A DNA stretch of 35,937 bases, taken from NCBI GenBank assembly GCA_016933275.1, contig JAFGBI010000414.1:1-35937 (forward strand). Reading direction: 5' to 3'. The DNA comes from Polyangiaceae bacterium. GTDB taxonomy: Bacteria > Myxococcota_A > Polyangia > Polyangiales > Polyangiaceae. The translations under genes were made by a program, and so were the position numbers. The notes under the pieces are model-generated. The model did not search any database. It was given only the letters and a program-made list of their open reading frames with translations, and had not been told where the DNA came from. Below, one piece after another: positions 1 through 8,683 of the stretch (its first letter is position 1; every line of letters begins with the position of its first letter).

Positions 1-76
1 GAGGCGAGGACGCGTTTCCAGCGCTGCCTCTGGTGAGGTCTGCTGCCGGTTCGGTGCTCTAGGTCGTTGATTTGAC

Positions 77-99
77 GCAGCAATCAACCTGATTGCTGC
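77..99 (-). terminator. Hairpin downstream of the phosphate transporter gene
   Basis: A perfect 10-bp inverted repeat (gcagcaatca / tgattgctgc) with a 3-nt loop lies about 60 bp beyond the stop codon of the PiT gene, on its downstream side. No run of T follows on the minus strand, so it is a stable RNA hairpin and possible transcript end rather than a textbook intrinsic terminator. Confidence 0.4.
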
Positions 100-160
100 T
101 CTAGAGCATCGATCGGATCGCCGACGGCAACGGCAGCGCTGGCAAGAGAGGTCCATACGC

Positions 161-1195
161 TCAGCCGGCTCTGCCGAACACCAGGTCGAGGAGGAGCGTC
201 GCGCCGTATGCCATGGCCCCGCTCAGCGGGAGAGTCAGCACCCAGGCCGTGATGATGTTGCCCGCGACTCCCCAGCGCACGGCGCTGAGTCGTCGGCTGG
301 CCCCCGCGCCCAGGATACAAGCGTTGATGCAGTGGGTGGTCGAGACGGGCATCCCTAGGTGAGTGGCCGCGAGGATCGTGAGCGCGCCTGAGCTCTCGGC
401 CGCGAACCCCTGCATCGGCGTGATACGGATGAGCTTCGAGCCCATGGTCTTGATGATGCGCTTGCCCCCCGCGGCGGTGCCGAGGGCAATGGCGCCCGCG
501 CAAGCAATCTTCACCCACAGCGGCACCTGACTGGTGTCGGACTCCACCATCCAGCTTGGCAGCCCCGTGTGTCCGGTGGCAACCCAGGTCGCCAGCGCCA
601 GCGTGATGATGCCCATCGACTTCTGGGCGTCGTTCGAGCCGTGCGAGAACGCCATGGCACAGGCCGACACGAGCTGCATGCGCCGGGAGATGATGGTGGC
701 GGTGCGCGGCAACATCCGCCGAAACCCCCAGGTCAAGAGAATGATGGCGAGAAACGCGAAGACGAACCCCACCGTCGGCGAGACGACGAGCGGGACGATG
801 ACCTTGGTGCCGAGCGCCGACCAGCGGAACGCGTCGCAACCCGCGTGGGCCGTCACGCCCCCGGCGAGCCCGCCGATCAACGCGTGCGACGAGCTCGACG
901 GGATCCCGAACCACCACGTCAGCAGGTTCCAGGCGCTGGCGCCGACGAGGGCCCCGAGCACCACGACCTGCGTGACCTCGCCGGGATCGGCGAAGCCAGA
1001 CGCGATGGTCTTCGCCACCGCCGTGCCGGCCAGCGCGCCCCCGAAATTCAGGATGGCCGCGAGGATCACGGCGAGCCGCATACTCAGCACGCCGGTCGAC
1101 ACGCTGGTCGCGATCGCGTTCGCCGCGTCGTGAAAACCGTTGATGTAGTCGAAGATGAGCGCGGCGACGATGACCGCGATGAGCAAGCTAACCAT
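161..1195 (-). CDS. pit: PiT-family inorganic phosphate transporter
   Basis: Low-affinity inorganic phosphate permease of the inner membrane, PiT family, which imports phosphate or metal-phosphate with a coupling cation. The 344 residues are almost entirely hydrophobic helices. The two family signatures are visible: GFHDAANAIAT near residues 20-30, in the first transmembrane repeat, and FSHGSNDAQKSMG in the second. Length is typical for short bacterial PiT proteins. The ATG at 1195 overlaps the last 8 bp of the DUF47 gene, so the two are one translationally coupled operon, the common DUF47-PiT pairing. Substrate is assigned from the family; whether the coupling ion is H+ or Na+ cannot be read from the sequence. 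Confidence 0.95.
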   Translation of the reverse strand: MVSLLIAVIVAALIFDYINGFHDAANAIATSVSTGVLSMRLAVILAAILNFGGALAGTAVAKTIASGFADPGEVTQVVVLGALVGASAWNLLTWWFGIPSSSSHALIGGLAGGVTAHAGCDAFRWSALGTKVIVPLVVSPTVGFVFAFLAIILLTWGFRRMLPRTATIISRRMQLVSACAMAFSHGSNDAQKSMGIITLALATWVATGHTGLPSWMVESDTSQVPLWVKIACAGAIALGTAAGGKRIIKTMGSKLIRITPMQGFAAESSGALTILAATHLGMPVSTTHCINACILGAGASRRLSAVRWGVAGNIITAWVLTLPLSGAMAYGATLLLDLVFGRAG

Positions 1196-1859
1196 GCTTG
1201 ACTGCGAGGCTACTCAGCGTATTGGCCAGCCGATCGCACCGGTCCACGGCCTCTTCGAAGTGCTCGATGAGCTCCTTCTCCTTGAGCAGCTCCTTGGCGT
1301 TGGTGCTCGGATCCTGAAAGAGGGCGCTCAACGTCTGGCGGAACACCGTGTCCGCCTCCTTCTCGAAGCCGCGGATCTTGCGCGCGGCCACCATGATGCC
1401 GGCGTAGTCGTTCCTTCGCAGGAGCGGGAACGCCTCGGCGAGCACGTCGGTACATTGCCCCAGCGTGGCGAGGAGGGCCTTCATTGCGGGAGTGAGCTCC
1501 TTGATCCGAAGGAGGGAACAGGTCCGCGCCGCCACGTTCACCGTATCCACAATCTCCTCGATCTCGAAGGCGAGTTGGTGGATGTCCTCACGATCGATCG
1601 GGGTGACGAAGGTCCGCGCCAGCGCGGCCTCCACCTCGTGAAACACGGCATCCGCCTCGTGCTCGACCGCCAGCACTGCCTGCGCCACCTCGTCGGGGGA
1701 GGCGTCCTGCGCGCCTAGCCGCCCCAGTTCCGTGACCGCCCTTTGCGCGATGAGGGAAAGTTGCTCGAGCTTCGCGAAGAACGAATGGTCCTTCGGGAAG
1801 ACGCGCCGGAACAGGGTCTGGAAGCCAGATGGCGGTCGAGTCACTTCGGTGACGGGCAT
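1188..1859 (-). CDS. DUF47 (PhoU-like) phosphate transport regulator
   Basis: A 223-residue, wholly helical cytoplasmic protein of the DUF47/UPF0111 family, distantly related to PhoU. Family members are encoded next to PiT transporters and are thought to modulate their activity. Visible traits are the N-terminal FRRVFPKDHSFFAKLEQ segment typical of the family start, and repeated acidic and hydrophobic heptad-like helices (EHEADAVFHEVEAALARTF, EIEEIVDTVNVAARTC). The open frame runs back to 2003, but the extra 48 residues look non-coding. The ATG at 1859 is chosen because it immediately precedes the family's first conserved segment and has a GGGAG-type ribosome site upstream. The gene overlaps the PiT gene by 8 bp. 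Confidence 0.92.
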   Translation of the reverse strand: MPVTEVTRPPSGFQTLFRRVFPKDHSFFAKLEQLSLIAQRAVTELGRLGAQDASPDEVAQAVLAVEHEADAVFHEVEAALARTFVTPIDREDIHQLAFEIEEIVDTVNVAARTCSLLRIKELTPAMKALLATLGQCTDVLAEAFPLLRRNDYAGIMVAARKIRGFEKEADTVFRQTLSALFQDPSTNAKELLKEKELIEHFEEAVDRCDRLANTLSSLAVKHG

Positions 1860-2175
1860 GTGGCATGCTGGCTCCCGTCCCGTGACATTCGTGTGACCGC
1901 TCGGTAGTGGCCGGGTGACAAGCCACTGGCGTGTCCGGGGGTGGAGACGGGGACTGGAGCGTCCCCCGCTGACGGGCGCAGACCGTAACCCATTGAATAT
2001 CAACTAATTTTTTGGTCACGGCGCACCGGCCGCCGAGCCGCTCGCAGGGACCGTTCCTCAGCCGATGGCCCTCGGGTCTTCGGTTCGGGAAGCGTCCTGA
2101 CCGCTCACCACGACCGTCACCAACAAGGCACGGGCGAGTCGCGCGCGGTTCACGGCTGGCAACCAAGCTCGGTAC
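1860..2175. other. Divergent intergenic region between the DUF47-pit operon and the ppx gene
   Basis: This 316-bp region has no credible gene. It holds the Pho-box-like array at 1881-1920 and an A+T-rich island at about 1990-2014 (gaatatcaactaatttttt) that stands out in this G+C-rich sequence. The island is a likely place for one or both divergent promoters. No exact -35/-10 pair could be fixed by eye. Confidence 0.5.
1881..1920 (-). promoter_or_regulatory. Pho-box-like direct repeats upstream of the DUF47-pit operon
   Basis: Read on the minus strand, four 7-mers sit in strict 11-bp phase: TGTCACC, CACTACC, GGTCACA and TGTCACG, separated by 4-bp spacers. GTCAC recurs at offsets of 22 and 11 bp. 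The PhoB box is known as 7-bp direct repeats (CTGTCAT-like) with 4-bp spacers. The second unit is poor. The array ends only 21 bp before the DUF47 start codon, which is close for an activating box, so repression or a second transcript start is possible. Confidence 0.4.
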
Positions 2176-3141
2176 ATGAACTTCGCGGCGCTCGACCTCG
2201 GCTCGAACTCGTTCCACCTGCTGGTGGCAGCCCGAGACCCTCACGGCAGGCTCGTGAAGCTCATGACCCACCGGGAAGTCCTCCAGCTCGGGCGCAGCCT
2301 CGATGAACGGGGCGAGTTGCCGGACTGGGCCATCGCGCGCGCGCTCGACACGCTCGACCGGATGCTCGCGGTCGCTCGCTCCCGCAACGCCACGCCGCTG
2401 GTGGTAGGCACGAGCACGCTCCGGCGGGCGACGAACGGCGAGGACTTCGTGAGCGCCGCATGGGAACGATTGGGAGTGAGGGTGGAGGTCCTCTCCGGCG
2501 ACGAGGAGGCGGAGCTGGCGTTTCGCGGCGCCTGGACCGGTCTCGACGAGCTCCCGAGCCGGGTGGCCGTCGTGGATCTCGGGGGTGGTTCAGTGGAGCT
2601 CGCGGTCGGCGAGGCGGGGCAGGGTCGCCACACGGAGACCTTGCCCCTCGGGTTCCTCCGCTTCGGCGACCTCGACCGCAGCGAATCCGCCATCCGAGCG
2701 AGAGTGCACCGCGAAGCGTTCGCCACGGCCGACCGATCGCGCGCACTCGATCCGCAGGCCTGGGTCGCCTGCGGCGGCACCGCACGGGCGGTCGCGATGG
2801 TCCTGGGCCGCTCCTACGAGCAGGGCGAGCCCATCCCCGCCGATGGGCTGCGCGAGGTCGCCTCCACCCTACTCGCCGCCGACCCCCGGCACCTCACCCA
2901 CCTCGGCGTGGAGCCGAGTCGTCGAGACACCATCGGGGTCGCGGCGACAGTGCTCTCCGCCGTCGTCGACTGCCTAGGCGCCCCGACGCTCCGCGTGTCC
3001 TCGGGTGGTCTGCGCGAAGGGTTGATCCTACGCGCGATCGCCGGGCTCGACCGCCCGCCCCGGCGGCCGTCCACGCCGCCCTCCCGTCCGCGCCAACTGC
3101 CCATCTGGGATCTGGAAGGTGCAAGCTCTGCGCTCGGATGA
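2176..3141 (+). CDS. ppx: Ppx/GppA-family exopolyphosphatase or pppGpp phosphohydrolase
   Basis: An ASKHA-fold phosphatase expected to cleave terminal phosphates from polyphosphate or the 5' phosphate of pppGpp. Of 321 residues, LDLGSNSFHLL (7-17) is the phosphate-1 loop, SGDEEA (107-112) carries the catalytic glutamate region, VVDLGGGSVEL (132-142) is phosphate-2, and CGGTARAVA (198-206) is the C-terminal adenosine-type motif. The length fits the two-domain form without the C-terminal HD-like domain of long PPX enzymes. The ATG at 2176 starts right at the first beta strand. It is divergent from the DUF47-pit operon, which places phosphate import and polyphosphate turnover together. Ppx and GppA cannot be told apart from sequence alone. 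Confidence 0.9.
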   Translation: MNFAALDLGSNSFHLLVAARDPHGRLVKLMTHREVLQLGRSLDERGELPDWAIARALDTLDRMLAVARSRNATPLVVGTSTLRRATNGEDFVSAAWERLGVRVEVLSGDEEAELAFRGAWTGLDELPSRVAVVDLGGGSVELAVGEAGQGRHTETLPLGFLRFGDLDRSESAIRARVHREAFATADRSRALDPQAWVACGGTARAVAMVLGRSYEQGEPIPADGLREVASTLLAADPRHLTHLGVEPSRRDTIGVAATVLSAVVDCLGAPTLRVSSGGLREGLILRAIAGLDRPPRRPSTPPSRPRQLPIWDLEGASSALG

Positions 3142-3397
3142 GCCCAAGGGTCAGGGACCGAGCCGCCGGTGATCGCGTCGAGGCGTTCCAGCAGCTCCGC
3201 CTGAAGACCGTCGAGCCGCTCGTGCATGGGGTGGATAGCGACCGCGTACATCGCGTCACCCCGCTCGCCATAGGCAGAGAGAACCTCGCCTGACGAGCGT
3301 GGACGTGGTCGACCTGCTCCGCCAAGAAGCCACGCTCCTCGTCGTCGAGAAGCGGCAAGTGGGGGAATTCGGCCAGGACGCTCGCGGTGTTCGACAT
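3086..3397 (-). pseudogene. Possible frameshifted small gene (remnant)
   Basis: Starting at an ATG at 3397, about 36 codons read MSNTASVLAEFPHLPLLDDE and on through FLAEQVDHVHAR, which looks like genuine helical protein sequence. Near 3290-3297 sensible coding appears to move to another minus-strand frame (GEVLSAYGERGDAM, then HERLDGLQAELLERLDAITGG). The joined product would be a helical protein of roughly 90-100 residues whose end runs antisense into the ppx 3' end. No ribosome site is obvious. It could be chance, a decayed gene or a sequencing error. Confidence 0.2.
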
Positions 3398-3832
3398 CGG
3401 ATCCGCCAGCTCGCCGGGAACATGCCCGGGCCGCGACTCGCCAGCACCGTGCAGCTCCCTGCACCTCGGGACGCCATGGTCGCAGCCATCCCGCCTGCTG
3501 CCAGCGTCACGGCTGCCGTCTTCCACTCTTCGGTGAACGGCCTGCCCTGCGCGCTCTGTCGCTGCTGCCCCCGTCGACTTCCCCGTTCCGTCTCGTGCCC
3601 CAAGGCGCTCCCAATTCGTCTTCGCATTCCTGATGATCATCCACGCCCCCTTGCCGGCTCCTCGCCGACTCCGTTGGCGTCATCCAGCGGAGAGGGGTGC
3701 GTGTTCGAGGTTCGGAATCCGATTTTCGGAGGGCCGTTCGGCATGAGACAGTGCTAGAAGGGGTCAATCCTCGCGGTCCCGTCGGTACTCGAGCAACCCG
3801 TCTGCGGGCGACGGGTGGCGGATTCCTCGGTC
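3142..3832. other. Gene-poor gap after the ppx gene
   Basis: This 690-bp stretch has several overlapping frames but none with convincing start, codon usage and length. The only suggestive content is the possible frameshifted minus-strand remnant listed at 3086-3397. The rest shows no repeat or RNA structure recognised by eye. Confidence 0.5.
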
Positions 3833-4519
3833 ATGCATCGATCCTCTGCTCTGCTCGCCGGATCAGCGCTGTTCGCGCTGAGCGGTTGCGTCCCCAGCCC
3901 GCCGAAGCCGCTGTCTGCGGCCAACCCGAACGACGCCGTGCTAGTAACGGCGAGCGCCAACCTGGGCGGCGCCCCACCGAGCAACCACGAGACGACCGCG
4001 GGCGCCGGGACCGCTGTTCCATCCGAGGTTGGGACCAGAGAGCGGGCGGCGCGCCTTGAAAAGGACTGGCGCCCAAGCGAGCTTCTGACCACAAAAGACA
4101 TCGCGTTCGCCCTTGAAGAAGATCAGAGCGAGCTCGAGGAAAGCGCCGAATGGGCCTGCGCCGCGCTCAAGCCGAAGCCAGAGGCATTCACCACATGCGT
4201 GACTCGGGAGCGTGACGCCTTCAAGGCGCATGTGTTGCAGTTCACGATGGACCCGGCCGGCAGACTGGTCCTCATCGCCTACGAACGCCGCGGCAACGTG
4301 CTCACCGACGTCTTCCAGTCGTTCGTCGAGTTCACCGAGGAGGCCGCGGAGGCCGTCACGGTCAAGCTTGTCGACCAACCCAAGGGACGGCAGCCTTTCT
4401 TCAAGGGGGAACGGGAGCTCCGGCTGCAGTTTCCAAATAGATACGGATTCTTCCTCGAGGAACCGAGGTATGGTCGAATCACCTATAAGTCGAAGGTAGG
4501 ACTCGCTCCTCGTCCCTGA
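3833..4519 (+). CDS. Predicted lipoprotein, function unknown
   Basis: A 228-residue protein with a classic lipoprotein signal: MHRSSALLAGSALFALSGC, with lipobox LSGC and cysteine at residue 19. It should be anchored in the envelope. A Ser/Ala/Gly-rich tether runs to about residue 75. The globular part follows and contains a CAALKPKPEAFTTCV cysteine pair and a beta-rich end (VLQFTMDPAGRLVLIAYERRGN, then the tyrosine-rich C-terminus). No family is recognised. The frame extends upstream to 3815, but the ATG at 3833 gives the natural signal peptide. It is a lone plus-strand gene facing a convergent minus-strand gene. Confidence 0.75.
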   Translation: MHRSSALLAGSALFALSGCVPSPPKPLSAANPNDAVLVTASANLGGAPPSNHETTAGAGTAVPSEVGTRERAARLEKDWRPSELLTTKDIAFALEEDQSELEESAEWACAALKPKPEAFTTCVTRERDAFKAHVLQFTMDPAGRLVLIAYERRGNVLTDVFQSFVEFTEEAAEAVTVKLVDQPKGRQPFFKGERELRLQFPNRYGFFLEEPRYGRITYKSKVGLAPRP

Positions 4520-4575
4520 GCTTGGCGCTTGCCGAGGACCGACGCATTGGGTCCCAGCGAGAGGAAATCCAGCTC

Positions 4576-4621
4576 CGGGCAGGCCGGGGTGGGGCCGGCG
4601 CCGAGCAGCCGAGCTTGCCCG
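4576..4621. terminator. Nested hairpin between convergent genes
   Basis: Between the ends of the lipoprotein gene (+) and the 98-residue gene (-), an outer stem cgggca/tgcccg (4576-4581 with 4616-4621) encloses an inner stem gccgg/ccggc (4583-4587 with 4595-4599). A convergent gene junction is the expected place for a bidirectional terminator. There is no T run, so this is only a structural candidate. Confidence 0.25.
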
Positions 4622-4645
4622 ACCGCCGACTTCAGCGTCATTGGC

Positions 4646-4942
4646 TCAACTGGTCTGCGACGCCGCGGGGTAGCGGTTGACTCCCAGCGAGTACCGGACG
4701 GCATCCACGACCTCACCAGCGCGCTGCGGTGAGAGCCCGGTGCCGTCAGACTCGGTGAGTCCGATGTGGGTGGTGAGGTACCTCCCTACCCGCACCGTGA
4801 AACCGCGCAACGGCTTCACCCCGATGCTGGGGAGTAGTCCGGCAACCGCCTCGGACGGGTTGACCCCGAGGGGCGTCTCGATTTCGAGTTCGGCTGCGTC
4901 AGCACCGAACGCCAGGTGGACTCGCACGTTCGCCTGTATCAT
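4646..4942 (-). CDS. Small hypothetical protein (98 residues)
   Basis: No family is recognised. The protein begins MIQANVRVHLAFGADAAELE and alternates hydrophobic strands with short polar turns, ending in an amphipathic helix (GEVVDAVRYSLGV). There is no signal peptide or membrane segment, so it is probably a small cytoplasmic alpha/beta protein. The frame continues upstream to 5107, but those residues are Arg/Cys-rich and look non-coding. The ATG at 4942 has a cgggac sequence about ten bases upstream that may act as a weak ribosome site. It lies downstream of the beta-helix gene on the same strand, with a gap of 186 bp. Confidence 0.6.
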   Translation of the reverse strand: MIQANVRVHLAFGADAAELEIETPLGVNPSEAVAGLLPSIGVKPLRGFTVRVGRYLTTHIGLTESDGTGLSPQRAGEVVDAVRYSLGVNRYPAASQTS

Positions 4943-5128
4943 GACTGAACAATCGTCCCGCTCCGTGGCGACTTGCCGCGAACGCCGGCAACATTTGCGC
5001 AACAACACCGGCGCAGCGGCTTCGTCTCGCACCACTCGATGCCGACGCCGCCAGGTACCAGCCGGGTTCCGAACGGCCCTCGACGTCGAGTTCGACGGAA
5101 TGTGCACCGCCGCAGCGTTGCCGCATCG

Positions 5129-6448
5129 TCATGGACGCCCCAGCGCCAACTGCAGGTGGTGACGTTCAGCGACAGTGGAACCAAAGACCACGACCGCCGG
5201 TCCGTATCTGAGTATCCTACCCTCCCCGAAGACTTGGAGCTCCTCCAATTCAAGGTGCGGTGTCTCCCTGCCGAAACGCTCGTGGTCCGCCTCCGGTCGG
5301 AAGTGGAACTTGAACGCGGTCGACGGGGGGACCTCTTCGCGAGGGAGCAGACACATTTTTCCAATCACACTACGGCCTTCGCCCGCGGCTGAGTTCGAAC
5401 CGGAGGGGCCCGTCACCTCGACGACCTCAGCCCCCCAGCCTGTCTTGGAGTGGAAAGCGCTGCGGTACTCGGCGACGAGGTTTGACACCCTCCCGTGATA
5501 CCCTTCGTCGAGGTCCAATGCCTCGTCCCCCGCATCGACGCACCAGATGCGATCTAGCGGGATGCTCCCCCCGAAGAGCTCGATAGCGTCGTCAATCGCG
5601 TCCACGACGATCAGGTGCGTCACATAGCTCTCCTCTGACTCGACGCCGAGCAATGTCACCGCGTTGTACTCGCGATCCTTGGCGATCTCCCGTCCTGCAT
5701 GGTCAACGAGGACGCCGTCTATCACCACTTGCCCGGGTGTGTCCGGGGCGGCATGTACCCTCCCATATGTGCAGGCGAGCTCCGGATCACACGCCTCGAA
5801 CTCTCCCCAATCTCGGATCTCCGTCCCGTCTGGGTTCACCACTTGAACTGCCCCGTCCCCAAGCACCGTGATGCCGTTCCAGAACCCGCCCGCGCGCCGA
5901 GGCTTCATGACGAGGAATCCATGCCTCAACGCAGCCTCCTCATCGGTTTTCCGGCCGGACCTTGGCGCGGGCAGTCCGAAGAACGATTCCTTGGTGAGGT
6001 GGACATCACAGCTCCATCGGTTCGTTGCCGATCGGTGCGCCTCCTGGTTTGCCCGGCTCGCACCGAGCTTGACGCTGCCACCTCTTTCCACCAAGAGTCC
6101 TGCATGGTCACCGAAGGCCATCGTGCGCCCCCCCCCGATGTGCAGGTAGCATCCTGGCGGCACGCGCAATTCCCAGCCCACGTACAGATCTCCTCGGTCC
6201 GGTACGCTCGGACAACTTGGCGCAATCCGGTTCAGTACCCCACCCACGACCCTCGCTAAGAAACCCCGGCGGACTAGAACCGACGGCAAATACGGTCCGG
6301 TTGACCGCGCGTAGACCGGGGTGCCGAACGGACTGATCATCCAGTCGGGTCGAACATGTGCCACCTGGACTACCACCGCCCCGAGCGCGACGAGCGCCAT
6401 CGACGCCGCGCCGACAAAGAAGGTCCGCGCTTCGAGATGGCCCCTCAT
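5129..6448 (-). CDS. Membrane-anchored right-handed beta-helix protein
   Basis: A 439-residue protein with an N-terminal signal or anchor (FFVGAASMALVALGAVVVQV, about residues 9-28), then a long beta-rich passenger. The segment DAIDDAIELFGGSIPLDRIW, followed by CVDAGDEALDLDEGYHG, matches a recurring motif of right-handed parallel beta-helix surface proteins known from Bacteroidota and Myxococcota (ADDDGIEFFGG ... DDxFDWDxGY). Earlier rungs are also typical: GCYLHIGGGRTMAFGDHAG, and GFWNGITVLGDGA. The ATG at 6448 is preferred to the frame's earlier start because the signal begins there and a GGAAGG ribosome site precedes it. The partner or ligand is unknown. It is probably exported and held at the cell surface. 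Confidence 0.75.
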   Translation of the reverse strand: MRGHLEARTFFVGAASMALVALGAVVVQVAHVRPDWMISPFGTPVYARSTGPYLPSVLVRRGFLARVVGGVLNRIAPSCPSVPDRGDLYVGWELRVPPGCYLHIGGGRTMAFGDHAGLLVERGGSVKLGASRANQEAHRSATNRWSCDVHLTKESFFGLPAPRSGRKTDEEAALRHGFLVMKPRRAGGFWNGITVLGDGAVQVVNPDGTEIRDWGEFEACDPELACTYGRVHAAPDTPGQVVIDGVLVDHAGREIAKDREYNAVTLLGVESEESYVTHLIVVDAIDDAIELFGGSIPLDRIWCVDAGDEALDLDEGYHGRVSNLVAEYRSAFHSKTGWGAEVVEVTGPSGSNSAAGEGRSVIGKMCLLPREEVPPSTAFKFHFRPEADHERFGRETPHLELEELQVFGEGRILRYGPAVVVFGSTVAERHHLQLALGRP

Positions 6449-7009
6449 GACCTTCCACGTCCGTCCGTCGAATCCGACCCGACACCGAAGGCGGGGCGGC
6501 GGCGCAAAACCTGGCAGGAGTCGCCGCACCCCTCGTTCCAAACACGCCACGCTCTCATCGATCCAGCCACCAAAGAGACGACGCCCTCTCTCCCTTCGTA
6601 CTCACCCGGGATGCACCAGGTTACGGCGCGAACAAGGAGCCAGGGTGACACTGACGTGTCATGACCGCAGCGATCCCAAGCGCCCACGGACTATGGAGTC
6701 TGGGCCGACGGCGCGTTGGGTCGACCAGACCCTCGCGTCGGCGCGAAACGCTCGTCCCTGCGTGGTGGGACTGCCCCCAGCCCTTCCAGGCCGGCCGACG
6801 CCGGTCCCAAACTCCGCTCGAACGTTCTTGGGGCGAAGAACTCGTCGATCTTGGGCAAATTCTCTCCGGATGCAGGCAACTGGGGTCCTCGCCCCACGCG
6901 CGGCCGCCGCGCCCCCGCCCCGCGGCGCCGCCGTGTTGGATGGGCGGCCCCACGCAACGGGGGGAGCTCGCATGCACGCGGGAGTTGGGCGGCGGCGGTG
7001 CCAACCCCG
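6449..7009. other. Gap without a supported gene
   Basis: This 561-bp stretch is upstream of the beta-helix gene and downstream of the outer-membrane-like gene, both on the minus strand. Open frames here are Arg/Pro-rich and run in several phases, typical of non-coding G+C-rich DNA. A very C/G-rich run lies near 6896-6935. It should contain the promoter of the beta-helix gene, but none was identified. Confidence 0.45.
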
Positions 7010-8254
7010 TTAGAGGTCCCCCGCCGATCGTCGTAGGGCTCCGATCGTGTAGGCAAGCCCCGAGGAGATCGTCACGCCCACGTAGCCGCGTAGGAAGTAC
7101 GAATGGCGAACCGGTAGGTCCCACGGATCCTCGACGAGCGTGTCGGCGGCGTACCCAGCTTCGAGGATCTCGCCACGAACCAACGCCATCCCACCCCCGA
7201 GTCCCAGCCCCGACACCGGCTCCAGGAGCAAGCCCGCGTAGAGTCGCCCTGCCGGCTTGGCGAAGGCGAGATCCGCGGCGAGCTGGAACCCCAGAAGACG
7301 ACCGACGCACCGGAAGCTGGGCCCTCCCTCGCATGCGTGGCTCGATCCCTTCCGCCTTCCACCAAACGGGTAACCGTTCAACGACAGAGCGAGCGATACG
7401 GACTCGTCTTCGACAACGCGCAAGCGCCGCTCGTTGGTGCCGGGAACACGGACCGCCCTGATCTGGCGGTCACCATCGATCACAATTGGAGCCAGGACGC
7501 CAAACCCAACGCAATAGCCTCCGCGCTCGATGGGGATGCGATATTCGACCTCGACGGGGTCGCCAGGTCCGGTGCGGGCGAACCGCAGGGATACCGCCTG
7601 GTGCTCGTCGGCGCCGCCGATGCGCAGGGGGAGCTCCGCCAACGTGACGAGCTCCGTGTTGGATGACCCGGGTTCGCGGGCAACCCGCCTCGCCTGTAGT
7701 GCGCTCGCCGTACCGAGGCGAACCGCGTCCCGACACCCGGCAGGGCCGATGACCTTGACCAACACCTTCGAACCCACGTCGACCCGTGAAGGCAGCGGTC
7801 CGCACAACGGCGCTCCCGTGTCTGCGCGCAGGCAAATCTCCGCACCCGAGCATTGAGCAGAGCACGCCAACACGACGAGGGGATCGGTGGGGGCGGGCAT
7901 CTCGCAGTGAGGCGCTGCCGCGAACCCCGATCCCAACGATGCTTCATCTTCGTCGGTCGCGCTCGGAATCGATCCTGATGACAAACCGATGTCCCCTGTC
8001 GTCCTCGGAGTGACCTCTCCAGACGATCGGGCGACTCCTGCCGGGTCCTTGGCGACCAGGCTCTCGTTGCGGGCGCGCTCGACGTCAGGAGCGCCGAGCG
8101 CGAGGTCCGCGGAAAGCTCCACCAGCCCCATCAGCGCCCAGATGCGAGGGAGCACCGTCCTGAACCGTCGACCACTCGCCGCTCGCCGCTCCTGTCCCTC
8201 CCGTCGATCGAGGACTCCGAGCTCGAGCGGCGACCAGGATCCCCGAACTGTCAC
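7010..8254 (-). CDS. Exported protein with beta-barrel-like C-terminus, unknown function
   Basis: No named family is recognised. From the GTG at 8254 the product has 414 residues. A hydrophobic stretch (VLPRIWALMGLVELSADLALGA, about residues 34-55) looks like an export signal. An acidic/Ser-rich linker follows, then a Cys-containing region (CEMPAP, CSAQCSGAEICLRADTGAPLC) and beta-rich segments. The last 100 residues alternate aromatic and small residues (LYAGLLLEPVSGLGLGGGMA, YFLRGYVGVTISSGLAYTIG), like outer-membrane strands. The start is decided by the GGAGGGAG ribosome site just before the GTG; the frame itself runs on to 8332. It is transcribed away from the metalloprotease gene. Confidence 0.65.
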   Translation of the reverse strand: MTVRGSWSPLELGVLDRREGQERRAASGRRFRTVLPRIWALMGLVELSADLALGAPDVERARNESLVAKDPAGVARSSGEVTPRTTGDIGLSSGSIPSATDEDEASLGSGFAAAPHCEMPAPTDPLVVLACSAQCSGAEICLRADTGAPLCGPLPSRVDVGSKVLVKVIGPAGCRDAVRLGTASALQARRVAREPGSSNTELVTLAELPLRIGGADEHQAVSLRFARTGPGDPVEVEYRIPIERGGYCVGFGVLAPIVIDGDRQIRAVRVPGTNERRLRVVEDESVSLALSLNGYPFGGRRKGSSHACEGGPSFRCVGRLLGFQLAADLAFAKPAGRLYAGLLLEPVSGLGLGGGMALVRGEILEAGYAADTLVEDPWDLPVRHSYFLRGYVGVTISSGLAYTIGALRRSAGDL

Positions 8255-8683
8255 GGTCTCCCTCCATCTGCAACCGGCACTGGGGCCATCCAACTCGTCC
8301 AGAACGTCGCGCACCGTCGGTGGTGCAAGCACCGCAAAGCAGCGTGGCCTCCTCGCGCGACGGATGTCATTCCTCGTGGCTCCCGAATTGCCGAAGGCAC
8401 GGTATGGGGAGTGCGAGACATCGCGGTGTCGACGTTGTTCTGCTTCGTTGCCAATGTGGTGATACTGCTGTGAACGAACCGCACGGCGGTGCCTCGAACC
8501 GCCCTTCGAGCGCGCGGTCTCGATGCCCCCCCGAACTGCCCCCTCCTCCTATGCTCCGGTGATGGCGAAGCGGAAGCCCCGGTCGCTTCCACTTGCCTCG
8601 ATACCGTCAGCAGAGTAGTGGTTCGAAGCCACCTCACCAACCGCTTGTGCATGAAGACCACCAGGAACTCCCGAGGTAGACCC
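8255..8683. other. Divergent intergenic region before the metalloprotease gene
   Basis: About 430 bp separate two divergently transcribed exported proteins, so both promoters should be here. No clear -35/-10 or -24/-12 pair was found by eye. The ribosome site of the protease (gaggtag) is at 8673-8679. Confidence 0.45.

Noticed and set aside
77..99. Attachment-site or mobile-element end
   Set aside because: The dyad is a plain hairpin after a gene end, with no integrase, target duplication or tRNA nearby.
6661..7461. 266-codon plus-strand frame across the 6449-7009 gap
   Set aside because: The product is Arg/Ser/Pro-rich, shows no domain, and half of it is antisense to the outer-membrane-like gene.
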